A stretch of DNA of 64,000 bases, taken from contig NZ_CAKMMP010000025.1 in the NCBI RefSeq assembly GCF_927798175.1, positions 1 through 64,000 on the forward strand, written 5' to 3'. The notes beneath the pieces are model-generated. The model was not told the DNA's origin. It saw only the letters and a list, made by a program, of their open reading frames with translations, and did not search any database. A program made the position numbers and the translations under genes. Source of the DNA: Paenibacillus sp. JJ-223. GTDB taxonomy: Bacteria; Bacillota; Bacilli; Paenibacillales; Paenibacillaceae. Shown piece after piece: positions 37,403 through 45,820 of the stretch. How positions within the stretch are numbered: position 1 is the first letter of the stretch; every line of letters begins with the position of its first letter.

Positions 37403-40400
37403 TCTTTGGTTCCCCCTTTGATTTAAAAGCACTTTGTAAGGACTCCATAAACTTCTCGACCAGTTCCATCAATTGCTTGTCCTCGAGACCTTTGCCTTTG
37501 ACATGGACCAGCATGTGGCTCCCTTGCTCAAATTGTACACGTCTTTCGAACTGATTTCCAATGTTCGCGATTTTGGACAGTTCAAAGGCATGTTCACGGC
37601 CTTCATAGAATTTGATGGTCAAGTCATCGCCACGGCGGGTTATGGACTCAATGCCGTAGGTTTTTCCATACACTTTAAGTCTCGCTACAGCCATGAGGTT
37701 AATAACCGCCTCCGGCAGATCGCCGAATCGGTCTACCAACTCGTCTTCCAACTCCATCGCGTCCTCAAAGGAGGAAATTACCGCTACTTTTTTGTAAATC
37801 TCTATTTTTTGAATGCTGTCGTAAATATAATCGGACGGCAAATATGCGTCAATGCTGAGATCAAGCGTCGTATTCCACTGATCGGATGGCACTGGTGCTT
37901 CGCCCAACATGGTTACTTTACGTTTGTTGATCTCCTCGGCAAGCATCTGGGAGTACAGATCGAAACCGACGGATGCGATAAAGCCGTGCTGCTCCGCACC
38001 GAGCAGATTGCCCGCCCCGCGGATCGACAAGTCGCGCATCGCGATTTTGAAGCCGGAGCCCAGTTCCGTAAACTCTTTAATGGATTGCAGGCGTTTTTCC
38101 GCCACCTCGGTCAACACTTTATCCCGCTGATACGTAAAATAAGCATACGCAATCCGGTTGGAGCGCCCTACACGTCCGCGCAGCTGATAGAGCTGGGATA
38201 ATCCCATCTTATCGGCATCGTGAACGATTAACGTATTGACGTTCGGAATATCCACGCCCGTTTCGATGATGCTTGTGCTGACGAGTACGTCATATTCGCC
38301 ATCCAGGAAGTCCAGAATGGTTTTCTCCAGCTCCGTTTCCGACATCTGTCCATGGCCTACGCCAACCTTTGCTTCCGGCACCAGGTCGGATATCTCGGCT
38401 GCCTTTTCGTGAATGCCCTGAACCCGATTGTACAAATAATACACCTGCCCTCCCCGGGCAAGCTCGCGTTCGATGGCTTCACGCACCAATGTCTGGCTGT
38501 GTTCGACGACATACGTCTGCACAGGGAAACGGTTCTCCGGCGGTGTTTCGATGACCGACAAATCCCGTACGCCCAGCATCGACATGTGCAGGGTACGCGG
38601 AATCGGCGTCGCCGTTAACGTCAGCACGTCCACGTTGGTTTTCAATTTTTTGAGCTTTTCCTTATGGGTAACGCCAAAGCGCTGCTCTTCGTCGACGATC
38701 AGCAATCCGAGATCCTTGAATACCAAATCCTGAGACAACAGCCGGTGCGTACCGATTACGATATCCACCGTTCCGGCCTTGATGCCTTTGGCTGTCTCGT
38801 TCTGTTCCTTGCGGGAACGGAATCGGCTGAGCACCTGAATGTTGAAAGGGTATTCGCCGAAACGTTCGCGAAACGTCTCGTAATGCTGCTGCGCCAAAAT
38901 CGTTGTGGGCACAAGTACAGCAACTTGTTTTCCCTCGATGGCAGCTTTGAAGGCAGCACGAATGGCGACCTCTGTTTTGCCGTATCCGACGTCACCACAC
39001 AATAGGCGGTCCATAGGCCGATTCTGTTCCATATCCTTTTTGATTTCCTCGATGGCACGAATCTGGTCCCGCGTCTCGTCATAAGGGAACATGGCCTCGA
39101 ATTCCTGCTGCTCCGGCGTGTCTTTGTCGAAACCATATCCTTGGGACGTTTGGCGCTCGGCGTACAGCTTGATCAGATCATCCGCAATATCCTGAACGGA
39201 GGAACGGACCTTGTTTTTTACGCGCGTCCACTCGTTGCCGCCCAGCTTGTAGATTTTCGGTTCCTTCTCTTCGGAACCGACGTATTTCTGAATCAGGTCG
39301 ATCTGCTCGATTGGCACGGACAACTTGTCTCCGCCGGCATACAAAATGTGCATGTAGTCCTTATGAATGCCCGCAACCTCTAACGTTCCGATCCCCAGAT
39401 ATTTACCGATACCATGGTTCTGGTGCACGACATAATCGCCGACCTTCAGTTCGCTGTAGGATTTGATCCGCTCCGCATTGTCGACATTGCGGCTGGATTT
39501 GCGAACTTTGCGCTGTTTCTGCGAAAACATCTCGCCTTCCGTGACCACAGCCAGGTGAATCGATGGCAGCTCAAAGCCGGTTTGCAGATTTCCGATCAGC
39601 ATTTCCGGCTCAGGAATTTCATAATCCGCAAGCACGCGCCGCATGCGCTCCAATCGTTCCTCGCCGCTCGCGAGCATGACAACGCGAACCCCTGCTTTAT
39701 GCCAACGCTCCATTTCGGCCTTGAGCACGTTCATCTGTCCATGGAAATCCTGCATGCCGCGACTGATAAAGTTGAGGATGTTTTGCGGCTGCGTATGCGG
39801 TACCTGACGCAAAAAGATTGACATGAAGAGCGTCTGGAACGGACGTTCATATATCAAATCATCCCCGTCCGCGGACAGATGCAGATCCGGCAGCGTTTTA
39901 CCGTTTTGCATCAAATGCAGATTCCACTCGGACTCGTCCCGCTCCAACTGTTTCGAAGTCTCTCCCAGCCTTGCAGGTTCATCCAGCACAAGGAGCGTAT
40001 CCTCAGGCAAGTAATCATAAATCGTTTTGTGCTCCGGATAGAGCGGGGATATATATTTATATATTTCATCAAAATAGACATGTTCTCGCAGCAGCTCAAT
40101 CTCGCGATGAATCTCTTCGCGCAGGCGCAGCTTGGCCTGCCGGTCCGTCACCTTCTCCAGCTGTTTCTCCAGCATAAGTGCAGCCGTGTCGGCCGCCCGT
40201 TCCATCCGATCGCCGTCGGCGATCAACTCTCTGCATGGCAGCACCGTGATTTCGCCAATACGTTCGATCGAGCGCTGGTCCGCTGGATCAAATGTCCGGA
40301 TGGAATCAATTTCGTCGTCGAACAGTTCTACCCGGTATGCAACGGAGGACGTCACCGGGTAGAAATCAATGATTCCGCCGCGGACGCTCATCTCTCCTCG

Positions 40401-40913
40401 TGATTCAACCCGTTCTACCCGCTGATACCCGAGCTTCACCATCTCCAGCAGGAAGGCATCAAGCTCCAGCGTTTCTCCCTGTTTTAGCGTGATTCGGGCG
40501 CTGGCCATGACTTCTGGAGTCGGTACATATCTGCGTACCCCCGAAAACGGGATGACAACGACCCCTCGAAAGCCTTGGGCACACTGAACGAGCACGTCAA
40601 TACGCTGACCCAACGTTTCCGGACTGGAAACGGCGGCTTCAGCGGCAACAAGCTCATTGGCGGGGTATAGAAGCACGCGCTCTGGTGAAAGCGCTTCCTG
40701 TAAATCTTCTGCAATTTTTTGTGCGGAAAACATATTATGCGTAACGACGAGCAATGGCCGGTTCATCTCTTCATGAAGTGCAGCCAGCATGATCTGCCGT
40801 GCTGATCCGGACAACCCCGAAACCAGCTGCTCCTTCATTCCGGACTCAATACCGGCAGTGATGGACCCAAAGTCCGGATCTTTGGAAAAAGCCTGTATAA
40901 GTGCTTGTAACAA
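37386..40913 (-). CDS. mfd: Transcription-repair coupling factor Mfd
   Basis: A 1175-residue DNA translocase that removes RNA polymerase stalled at lesions and recruits UvrA. The N-terminal UvrB-homology region is followed by the polymerase-interacting Tudor-like domain (LKVGDYVVHQNHGIGKYLGI). Helicase domains carry LLCGDVGYGKTEVAIRAAF (Walker A), LIVDEEQRFGVTHKEKL (DEEQ) and TLTATPIPRTLHMS, and a C-terminal D7 domain ends the protein. The likely start is TTG 40913, eight bases after AGAGG; a GTG three codons earlier overlaps that site. Confidence 0.97.
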   Translation of the reverse strand: MLQALIQAFSKDPDFGSITAGIESGMKEQLVSGLSGSARQIMLAALHEEMNRPLLVVTHNMFSAQKIAEDLQEALSPERVLLYPANELVAAEAAVSSPETLGQRIDVLVQCAQGFRGVVVIPFSGVRRYVPTPEVMASARITLKQGETLELDAFLLEMVKLGYQRVERVESRGEMSVRGGIIDFYPVTSSVAYRVELFDDEIDSIRTFDPADQRSIERIGEITVLPCRELIADGDRMERAADTAALMLEKQLEKVTDRQAKLRLREEIHREIELLREHVYFDEIYKYISPLYPEHKTIYDYLPEDTLLVLDEPARLGETSKQLERDESEWNLHLMQNGKTLPDLHLSADGDDLIYERPFQTLFMSIFLRQVPHTQPQNILNFISRGMQDFHGQMNVLKAEMERWHKAGVRVVMLASGEERLERMRRVLADYEIPEPEMLIGNLQTGFELPSIHLAVVTEGEMFSQKQRKVRKSSRNVDNAERIKSYSELKVGDYVVHQNHGIGKYLGIGTLEVAGIHKDYMHILYAGGDKLSVPIEQIDLIQKYVGSEEKEPKIYKLGGNEWTRVKNKVRSSVQDIADDLIKLYAERQTSQGYGFDKDTPEQQEFEAMFPYDETRDQIRAIEEIKKDMEQNRPMDRLLCGDVGYGKTEVAIRAAFKAAIEGKQVAVLVPTTILAQQHYETFRERFGEYPFNIQVLSRFRSRKEQNETAKGIKAGTVDIVIGTHRLLSQDLVFKDLGLLIVDEEQRFGVTHKEKLKKLKTNVDVLTLTATPIPRTLHMSMLGVRDLSVIETPPENRFPVQTYVVEHSQTLVREAIERELARGGQVYYLYNRVQGIHEKAAEISDLVPEAKVGVGHGQMSETELEKTILDFLDGEYDVLVSTSIIETGVDIPNVNTLIVHDADKMGLSQLYQLRGRVGRSNRIAYAYFTYQRDKVLTEVAEKRLQSIKEFTELGSGFKIAMRDLSIRGAGNLLGAEQHGFIASVGFDLYSQMLAEEINKRKVTMLGEAPVPSDQWNTTLDLSIDAYLPSDYIYDSIQKIEIYKKVAVISSFEDAMELEDELVDRFGDLPEAVINLMAVARLKVYGKTYGIESITRRGDDLTIKFYEGREHAFELSKIANIGNQFERRVQFEQGSHMLVHVKGKGLEDKQLMELVEKFMESLQSAFKSKGEPKNVTKV

Positions 40914-40934
40914 AAGGGGCACCTCTCTTATAAC

Positions 40935-41033
40935 TTACTTAATGATGTACGCAGCCAAGCGTTCTTTTAACATTTGGATAACATTGCCTTTTTCTCCTGT
41001 TCCATCATAAGGGATTTGCCGTTTCTTTGCCAC
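40935..41033 (-). CDS. Possible 32-residue peptide just upstream of mfd
   Basis: A GTG-start ORF reading MAKKRQIPYDGTGEKGNVIQ then MLKERLAAYIIK. It ends 21 bases before the mfd start, on the same strand. The composition (basic N-terminus, amphipathic C-terminal helix) looks protein-like, but no clear ribosome site precedes it. Unknown family; it could be chance or a remnant. Confidence 0.3.
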   Translation of the reverse strand: MAKKRQIPYDGTGEKGNVIQMLKERLAAYIIK

Positions 41034-41087
41034 AATCCGTTTGATGCGGATTCCCTATTGTGGGGGAGAGACTGTTTTTACCCAAAC

Positions 41088-41118
41088 CGAAAAGAAGCCT
41101 CAGCAGGCTGCCAAGGCT
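41088..41118 (-). terminator. Terminator of fin
   Basis: On the minus strand AGCCT pairs with AGGCT, with an inner GCAG/CTGC stem, followed by TCTTTTC. Confidence 0.55.
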
Positions 41119-41183
41119 ATAAAGGTGGAGCATTTCGCTGCCGCCATCATCTGTAATCGGTTGATTGCTGCTGCCCAGCTCCG

Positions 41184-41414
41184 CTACTGAAGCGGGTTGG
41201 CCAGCAAACTGAGCTCGGGATTGGAGTCCAGAGCTTCTTTGCAATAATCGCAAGTAATCCGGACGGTAATGTCACCACCGGAATTATACGCTATTATATC
41301 CCTCCGCTCGTCGGGGGTCAAGAAATGAAAACCGAGCTGCGTCTCCGTGATTCGAGCCGAATCGATCCGTCCAATAAAGGTGCGGCAATGCCTGCACACA
41401 TAATTCACTGACAT
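41184..41414 (-). CDS. fin: Anti-sigma-F factor Fin (YabK)
   Basis: A 76-residue protein of the Fin family. It has two CxxC pairs, CRHC near residue 7 and CDYC near residue 55, that should bind zinc. The family core LGFHFLTPDERRDIIAY and EALDSNPE are present. In B. subtilis Fin is made under sigma-F and inhibits it, helping the switch to sigma-G. It lies between pth and mfd exactly as in B. subtilis. Start is ATG after AGGAGG. Confidence 0.93.
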   Translation of the reverse strand: MSVNYVCRHCRTFIGRIDSARITETQLGFHFLTPDERRDIIAYNSGGDITVRITCDYCKEALDSNPELSLLANPLQ

Positions 41415-41518
41415 ATCTATGCCTCCTGCACGTGGTTTATACGTTCAGCATACCCCATTCGGACCGATTTCAACCTGGAAACGATCTGTCTTTGTTCTCG
41501 CTAATGCTTCAGAGCGGT

Positions 41519-42079
41519 TTAGCCATTGAATTTCGCCATCGTTTGTTCAAACGTATGGTCCAGACTGAACTCCAGCGCATTGCAGGTCTGCTCAATCGTC
41601 TGTTCAAGCGCTTCTTTTTCTTTTTTCATAAACGTCGACAATACATAATCCACGATGGCATGTCCAGGTTCGGGACGGGATATTCCCATACGCACCCGGT
41701 TGAATTGCTGCGTGCCCACATGTTGGATGATCGACTTGATTCCGTTATGTCCGCCTGCGCTTCCTTGATACCGCAATCGCACTTTGCCGATTTCCGTATC
41801 CATGTCATCATACGCCACAATCATGTCCTCAAGGCTGACTTTGAAGAAGTCCATGTATGCACGTACCGATTCACCCGAAAGGTTCATGTAGGTCATCGGC
41901 TTGATCAGCACCGTTTTTACTCCATTGATATTCCCTTCTCCAATCAGCGCTTTGCATTTGTTCTGCGTGATGGAAATGCCGTGGCGCTCCGCCAGGCGAT
42001 CCAGCGCCATAAAACCGATGTTGTGCCTCGTTTTGGCATAATTCGAGCCCGGGTTTCCGAGTCCGACAATCCATTTCAT
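41519..42079 (-). CDS. pth: Peptidyl-tRNA hydrolase
   Basis: A 186-residue enzyme that frees tRNA from prematurely released peptidyl-tRNA. It shows MKWIVGLGNPGSNYAKTRHN, with catalytic Asn and His, then GFMALDRLA, KPMTYMNLSGESV, VAYDDMDTEIGKVRLRYQGS split as VAYDDMD and GKVRLRYQGS, and GGHNGIKSI. The ATG at 42079 follows GAAGGAGG. The open frame runs 38 codons upstream without conservation. Confidence 0.97.
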   Translation of the reverse strand: MKWIVGLGNPGSNYAKTRHNIGFMALDRLAERHGISITQNKCKALIGEGNINGVKTVLIKPMTYMNLSGESVRAYMDFFKVSLEDMIVAYDDMDTEIGKVRLRYQGSAGGHNGIKSIIQHVGTQQFNRVRMGISRPEPGHAIVDYVLSTFMKKEKEALEQTIEQTCNALEFSLDHTFEQTMAKFNG

Positions 42080-42113
42080 TGTATTCCCTCCTTCGGGTAA
42101 CCAACATATAGCA

Positions 42114-42142
42114 TAGACTTCGATTGATATATTACATATAAT
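42114..42142 (+). promoter_or_regulatory. Probable promoter of the 66-residue plus-strand gene
   Basis: TATAAT (42137-42142) with TAGACT (42114-42119) at 17 bp. The A/T-rich region also separates this gene from divergent pth. Confidence 0.5.
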
Positions 42143-42216
42143 ATCAGGAAAGTGAACTTCCAATTTGCTGTAACTTTCACAGCCTAATTTCATCGACTCA
42201 GGAAGGTGAGCGGGTT

Positions 42217-42417
42217 TTGCGCGAAGACAATGGACAACTGACTCAGCATCATGATTTCATCTATCATCTGGAATCTCGTACCCCTGTGCAGGTATATGAC
42301 CGCGATACCCACGTAGAAATCGGTGTGATTACACGTTTCGACCATCAATTTGTCGAAATTGCCGACACGCTGTTCCATCGGCGCCGGTTTCGTTTTATTT
42401 CCCGCCCCGGTTATTGA
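42217..42417 (+). CDS. Uncharacterised 66-residue protein, possible SH3/Sm-like fold
   Basis: A small plus-strand gene inserted between pth and prs. It has a TTG start behind a good ribosome site (GGAAGGTGAG, six bases before), its own promoter and its own terminator, so it looks genuine. The core reads TPVQVYDRDTHVEIGVITRF then DHQFVEIADTLFHRRRFRFI, with alternating hydrophobics that suggest a small beta-barrel. No Cys, no signal peptide, no membrane segment. I do not recognise the family. B. subtilis has ctc near this position but this protein does not resemble it. Confidence 0.75.
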   Translation: MREDNGQLTQHHDFIYHLESRTPVQVYDRDTHVEIGVITRFDHQFVEIADTLFHRRRFRFISRPGY

Positions 42418-42432
42418 TCGGGGTTTATTTTT
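42405..42432 (+). terminator. Terminator of the 66-residue gene
   Basis: CCCCG (42405-42409) pairs with CGGGG (42419-42423), followed by TTTATTTTT. The stem overlaps the stop codon. Confidence 0.6.
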
Positions 42433-42446
42433 ATTAGCACGCCGAC

Positions 42447-42486
42447 AGGGGTTACATTTTCCATTGAACTGGAAAACGTAACCCCT
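42447..42486 (-). terminator. Strong hairpin at the end of prs
   Basis: AGGGGTTAC and TTTTCCA pair with TGGAAAA and GTAACCCCT: 16 base pairs with one mismatch. No immediate T-tract follows on either strand. It probably marks the prs 3' end. Confidence 0.6.
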
Positions 42487-42510
42487 CACTTCTAGATGAT
42501 GCAGACAGCC

Positions 42511-43464
42511 TTATTCTATTTCAAATAGTTTGCTAATGGACAGTTCCTCATGAACCCGGATGATCGCTTCACCAAGCAAAGGTGCAACAGACAGCACTCT
42601 CAGCTTGCTCGTTGGATTGGCATGCGTAATTGGAATGGTATCCGTCACGATGACCTCTTTCAGCGGTGCGTTTTCCAAACGCTCCATCGCAGGACCCGAC
42701 AATACCGGATGCGTACAGCATGCATATACTTCTTTCACGCCGCCTTCCATCAAAGCATTTGCCCCCAGCACAATGGTTCCTGCCGTATCGATGATATCGT
42801 CGATCAGGATCGCCGTTTTCCCTTCAATGTTACCAATGATGTTCATGACTTCGCTGACGTTCGGCTCCGGACGGCGTTTATCAATAATCGCAAGCGGTGC
42901 GTTCAAGAAGTCAGCCAGCTTGCGCGCGCGAACCACACCGCCATGGTCAGGCGAGACAACAACGGGATTTTCGATCTGTTTCGAACGGAAATACTGTGCC
43001 AGAATCGGCACGCCGAGCAGATGATCGACGGGAATATCGAAAAATCCTTGGATCTGCATGGCATGCAAGTCCATGGCAATGACGCGGGTAGCCCCTGCTT
43101 TTTCGATCAAATTCGCCACCAGTTTCGCCGTGATTGGATCACGGGAACGAGCCTTGCGATCTTGACGTGCATATCCGTAATACGGAATGACAACGTTGAT
43201 CGTTTTGGCGGAAGCCCGTTTCAACGCATCGATCATCACGAGCATTTCCATCAAATTGTCATTCACCGGCGCACAAGTAGACTGCACGATATATACATGA
43301 CAGCCGCGCACGCTCTCGGAGAGTTTTACTTGAATCTCGCCGTCACTGAAACTGGTCGTGTGAGATTCGCCCATAGGAATTCCGATATAATCCGCGATTT
43401 GATGGGCAAGCTTTGGGTTAGAATTACAAGTGAATATTTTCAATTTCGAATCAAAATAAGTCAT
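42511..43464 (-). CDS. prs: Ribose-phosphate pyrophosphokinase
   Basis: A 317-residue enzyme that makes PRPP from ribose 5-phosphate and ATP, the precursor used by hpt and nadC in this window. It shows [37 protein letters not shown] split as [10 protein letters not shown] and RDPITAKLV, the cation site [18 protein letters not shown], and the PRPP loop [14 protein letters not shown]. It follows glmU, as in B. subtilis. Start is after GGAGGG. Confidence 0.98.
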   Translation of the reverse strand: MTYFDSKLKIFTCNSNPKLAHQIADYIGIPMGESHTTSFSDGEIQVKLSESVRGCHVYIVQSTCAPVNDNLMEMLVMIDALKRASAKTINVVIPYYGYARQDRKARSRDPITAKLVANLIEKAGATRVIAMDLHAMQIQGFFDIPVDHLLGVPILAQYFRSKQIENPVVVSPDHGGVVRARKLADFLNAPLAIIDKRRPEPNVSEVMNIIGNIEGKTAILIDDIIDTAGTIVLGANALMEGGVKEVYACCTHPVLSGPAMERLENAPLKEVIVTDTIPITHANPTSKLRVLSVAPLLGEAIIRVHEELSISKLFEIE

Positions 43465-43524
43465 AAAATAAAAACCCTCCGTGCTGGTTCATTGGAATCT
43501 GTAAGCGTCTGCGACATGTCGGCA

Positions 43525-43544
43525 CCTTCCGGGCTTCCGGAAGG
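43525..43544 (-). other. Intergenic hairpin between glmU and prs
   Basis: CCTTCCGG-GCTT-CCGGAAGG: a perfect 8-bp stem. On the minus strand it is preceded, not followed, by a T-run, so it is not a normal terminator for glmU. It may be an mRNA processing or stability site. Confidence 0.5.
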
Positions 43545-43570
43545 AAAAAAGGAATATAGATATCCCGAGT

Positions 43571-44968
43571 TTACTCGGACTTCGCTTGTTTCTTTGCTTT
43601 TGCACGGCCGCGAATCTTCTCCGCATAGCCCGCTTTATTCTCTTGGCGTGGACGCGCAATGGCGAGATCGTTATCGGGAACAGCATGGGTAATCGTGGAA
43701 CCGGCTACAACGTATGCTCCTTTTCCGATCGTTACCGGTGCAATGAGATTGACGTTGCTGCCCACGAACGCATCGTCTTCGATTGTCGTCACTGCCTTAT
43801 TATATCCATCATAATTCACCGTTATTGCACCACAACCAATATTAACGTTTTTGCCCACTTGGGCGTCTCCAACATAACTCAAATGAGACACTTTGGAGCC
43901 TTCATCAATTGTAGCATTTTTCACTTCGACAAAGTCGCCGATTTTCACTTTGCGTCCCAATTTGGTGCCTGGACGCAAGTTGGCGAACGGACCCACGGTC
44001 ACTTCGTCTCCAATTTCGGATTTCGAAACAACCGAATGTTTGATGGCCACGCCGTTATGAATGACACTATCCTCGATATCCGCATGCGGCCCGATCTGGC
44101 AAGCCTCGCCGATCGTCGTTGTTCCTTTCAGAACGGTCCCCGGATAGAGTACGGTATCTGCTCCAATCGTAACATCTGCCCCGATATATGTCGATGCCGG
44201 ATCAATGATCGTAACCCCGTTCAGCATATGATGTTTGGCCAAACGTTCGCGCATGAATCCTTCCGCCTCGGACAAGGCCAGTCGGTCATTGACTCCGATC
44301 GATTCAGCGATGTCATCCGACATGTATGCTTCCACAACTTCACCTTCGTTACGGAAAATGCCGATCACATCCGTCAGGTAAAATTCCCCCTGAGCGTTCT
44401 CGTTCGTCACTTTTTCCAAGGCGGCAAACAGTTTTGCATTATCGAAACAGTACGTCCCCGTATTGATCTCTTTCACTGCATCTTCCTGCGGGTTGCAATC
44501 CTTTTGTTCCACGATCCGCAGTACGGACCCGTCTTCACTGCGAATGACGCGGCCATATCCATGAGGTTGATCCAGATTTGCCGTTAAGACGGTAGCTGCC
44601 GCCCCTCGGCTTTCGTGAAGCTCCATCAGTCCTTGCAACGTCTCGCTGGTTACCAGCGGTGTGTCGCCGCAAACGACGATCGTCGATCCTGACTCGCTTC
44701 CGAGCAGATCCTTTGCCTGTTTAACGGCATGCCCTGTACCCAACTGCTCGGCCTGAAGCGCATATTCCGCCTTTGTACCCAAAAAGGCTTGCACCGCTTC
44801 GGCTCCATGGCCAACCACGACGACAGTGCGCTCAACACCTGCCCGAAGCGCTGCATCCAGTACGTGGCCAACCATCGGTTTGCCGCATACGGGATGCAGC
44901 ACCTTGTACAATTTCGACTTCATTCGTTTGCCTTGCCCTGCAGCAAGAACGATTGCCATTTTTTTCAA
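43571..44968 (-). CDS. glmU: Bifunctional N-acetylglucosamine-1-P uridyltransferase / glucosamine-1-P acetyltransferase
   Basis: A 465-residue enzyme that makes UDP-GlcNAc for the cell wall. The N-terminal pyrophosphorylase has [20 protein letters not shown] and [10 protein letters not shown]. From about residue 250 a left-handed beta-helix carries hexapeptide repeats and acetyltransferase residues ([29 protein letters not shown] split as [10 protein letters not shown] and [11 protein letters not shown]). It starts with TTG, nine bases after AGGAGG. The C-terminus is rich in Lys and Ala. Confidence 0.97.
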   Translation of the reverse strand: MKKMAIVLAAGQGKRMKSKLYKVLHPVCGKPMVGHVLDAALRAGVERTVVVVGHGAEAVQAFLGTKAEYALQAEQLGTGHAVKQAKDLLGSESGSTIVVCGDTPLVTSETLQGLMELHESRGAAATVLTANLDQPHGYGRVIRSEDGSVLRIVEQKDCNPQEDAVKEINTGTYCFDNAKLFAALEKVTNENAQGEFYLTDVIGIFRNEGEVVEAYMSDDIAESIGVNDRLALSEAEGFMRERLAKHHMLNGVTIIDPASTYIGADVTIGADTVLYPGTVLKGTTTIGEACQIGPHADIEDSVIHNGVAIKHSVVSKSEIGDEVTVGPFANLRPGTKLGRKVKIGDFVEVKNATIDEGSKVSHLSYVGDAQVGKNVNIGCGAITVNYDGYNKAVTTIEDDAFVGSNVNLIAPVTIGKGAYVVAGSTITHAVPDNDLAIARPRQENKAGYAEKIRGRAKAKKQAKSE

Positions 44969-44999
44969 AATCCACGACCTCCTGTTCTGAAAATCCTCA

Positions 45000-45029
45000 T
45001 TGACATCCCCTTTTGCGAAGCCTTGTCAA
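45000..45029 (-). other. Inverted repeat in the glmU leader
   Basis: TTGACA (45000-45005) and TGTCAA (45024-45029) are perfect inverted arms 18 bp apart, just upstream of the glmU ribosome site. A CCGGC-TTGA-GCCGG hairpin lies next to it at 45044-45057. Confidence 0.35.
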
Positions 45030-45082
45030 CGAGCAACGTTCAGCCGGCTTGAGCCGGTCTTGTTCATCAACCACTGTCTCAG

Positions 45083-45223
45083 TCATGACACGTAACAACG
45101 CGGACACCGATCATCGCAGTTATACGTATACGCCATTATCTGTAAGCCTTCGAATGTCACGACGCTTTCAGAATACGCCTGCCGTATATATTTTTGCGCA
45201 CGCATATTACCCATGCGAAACAT
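45083..45223 (-). CDS. Possible 46-residue peptide with a CX3CX2C motif, upstream of glmU
   Basis: An ATG ORF that reads MFRMGNMRAQKYIRQAYSES, then VVTFEGLQIMAYTYNCDDRC, then PRCYVS. The CDDRCPRC segment matches the three-cysteine spacing of radical-SAM proteins, but the protein ends right after it. It could be a remnant of a larger gene, a small metal-binding peptide or chance. No strong ribosome site is seen. It lies between the spoVG terminator and glmU on the same strand. Confidence 0.3.
   Translation of the reverse strand: MFRMGNMRAQKYIRQAYSESVVTFEGLQIMAYTYNCDDRCPRCYVS
45119..45146 (-). promoter_or_regulatory. Possible promoter of glmU
   Basis: Minus-strand CTTACA (45141-45146), 16 bp, TATAAC (45119-45124). 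It would lie inside the 46-residue ORF. Confidence 0.3.
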
Positions 45224-45297
45224 GGGAACACAGTCGCTGCGCAGATCTCCTGCATGAATAAACTCAATACTGAATATATCTTATTCCGGACAAAAAG

Positions 45298-45328
45298 AAA
45301 AGAGAGCCATAAGACATGGCTCTCTTTT
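45298..45328. terminator. Terminator of spoVG
   Basis: A perfect 13-bp stem, AAAAGAGAGCCAT with ATGGCTCTCTTTT, loop of five, usable on both strands. About 320 bases with only weak candidates follow before glmU. Confidence 0.85.
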
Positions 45329-45350
45329 CCTTTGAACCCCAATAATGTTC

Positions 45351-45635
45351 TCAGGCACCTTCTTCAATGACTTCTTCCTCAGTCGCGGCACGGTCATACT
45401 CAGTCAAAACAGCAGCCTGAATCTTCTCGCGCGTTCCGGAAGAAATCGGGTGGGCGATATCACGGAATTCTCCGTCAGGAGTCCGCTTGCTCGGCATTGC
45501 AACAAACATTCCGTTGTTGCCATCAATGACGCGAATGTCATGAACGACGAATTCGTTATCGATGGTAATGGATGCGATTGCCTTCATTCTCCCCTCAGAG
45601 TTAACTCGGCGGAGTCTGACATCCGTAATTTGCAT
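45351..45635 (-). CDS. spoVG: Sporulation regulator SpoVG
   Basis: A 94-residue nucleic-acid-binding regulator. It shows [39 protein letters not shown], and [18 protein letters not shown]. The acidic C-terminal tail (EEEVIEEGA) is typical. It affects septation and developmental or capsule genes in different species. RBS AAGGTGGTG lies seven bases before the ATG. The upstream sequence has a sigma-H promoter and a Spo0A box, matching its known early-sporulation control. Confidence 0.97.
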   Translation of the reverse strand: MQITDVRLRRVNSEGRMKAIASITIDNEFVVHDIRVIDGNNGMFVAMPSKRTPDGEFRDIAHPISSGTREKIQAAVLTEYDRAATEEEVIEEGA

Positions 45636-45672
45636 GTGTGTTCACCACCTTTTTCCATCAGAACTTGGTGTA

Positions 45673-45702
45673 TAATTCCACACAGCATATACGAACTCCT
45701 TC
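45673..45702 (-). promoter_or_regulatory. Sigma-H promoter of spoVG
   Basis: Minus-strand GAAGGAGTT (45694-45702), 12 bp, GTGGAATTA (45673-45681). This fits the Bacillus sigma-H consensus at nearly every position, with the correct spacer. Confidence 0.75.
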
Positions 45703-45756
45703 TTTTAGAACCATAAAAATGTCCTAATATCAGGAATTTTTTTATTTAATACACAA

Positions 45757-45763
45757 TTCGACA
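45757..45763 (-). promoter_or_regulatory. Spo0A-type box upstream of spoVG
   Basis: A perfect TGTCGAA on the minus strand, about 90 bp upstream of the expected transcript start. A very A/T-rich stretch at 45715-45755 lies between and resembles the AbrB-bound region of B. subtilis spoVG. Confidence 0.45.
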
Positions 45764-45820
45764 GTATTCATGTTTGATCGATGGAATAGAAGCTTTCTCG
45801 ACACGTAAACCGTCAACATT

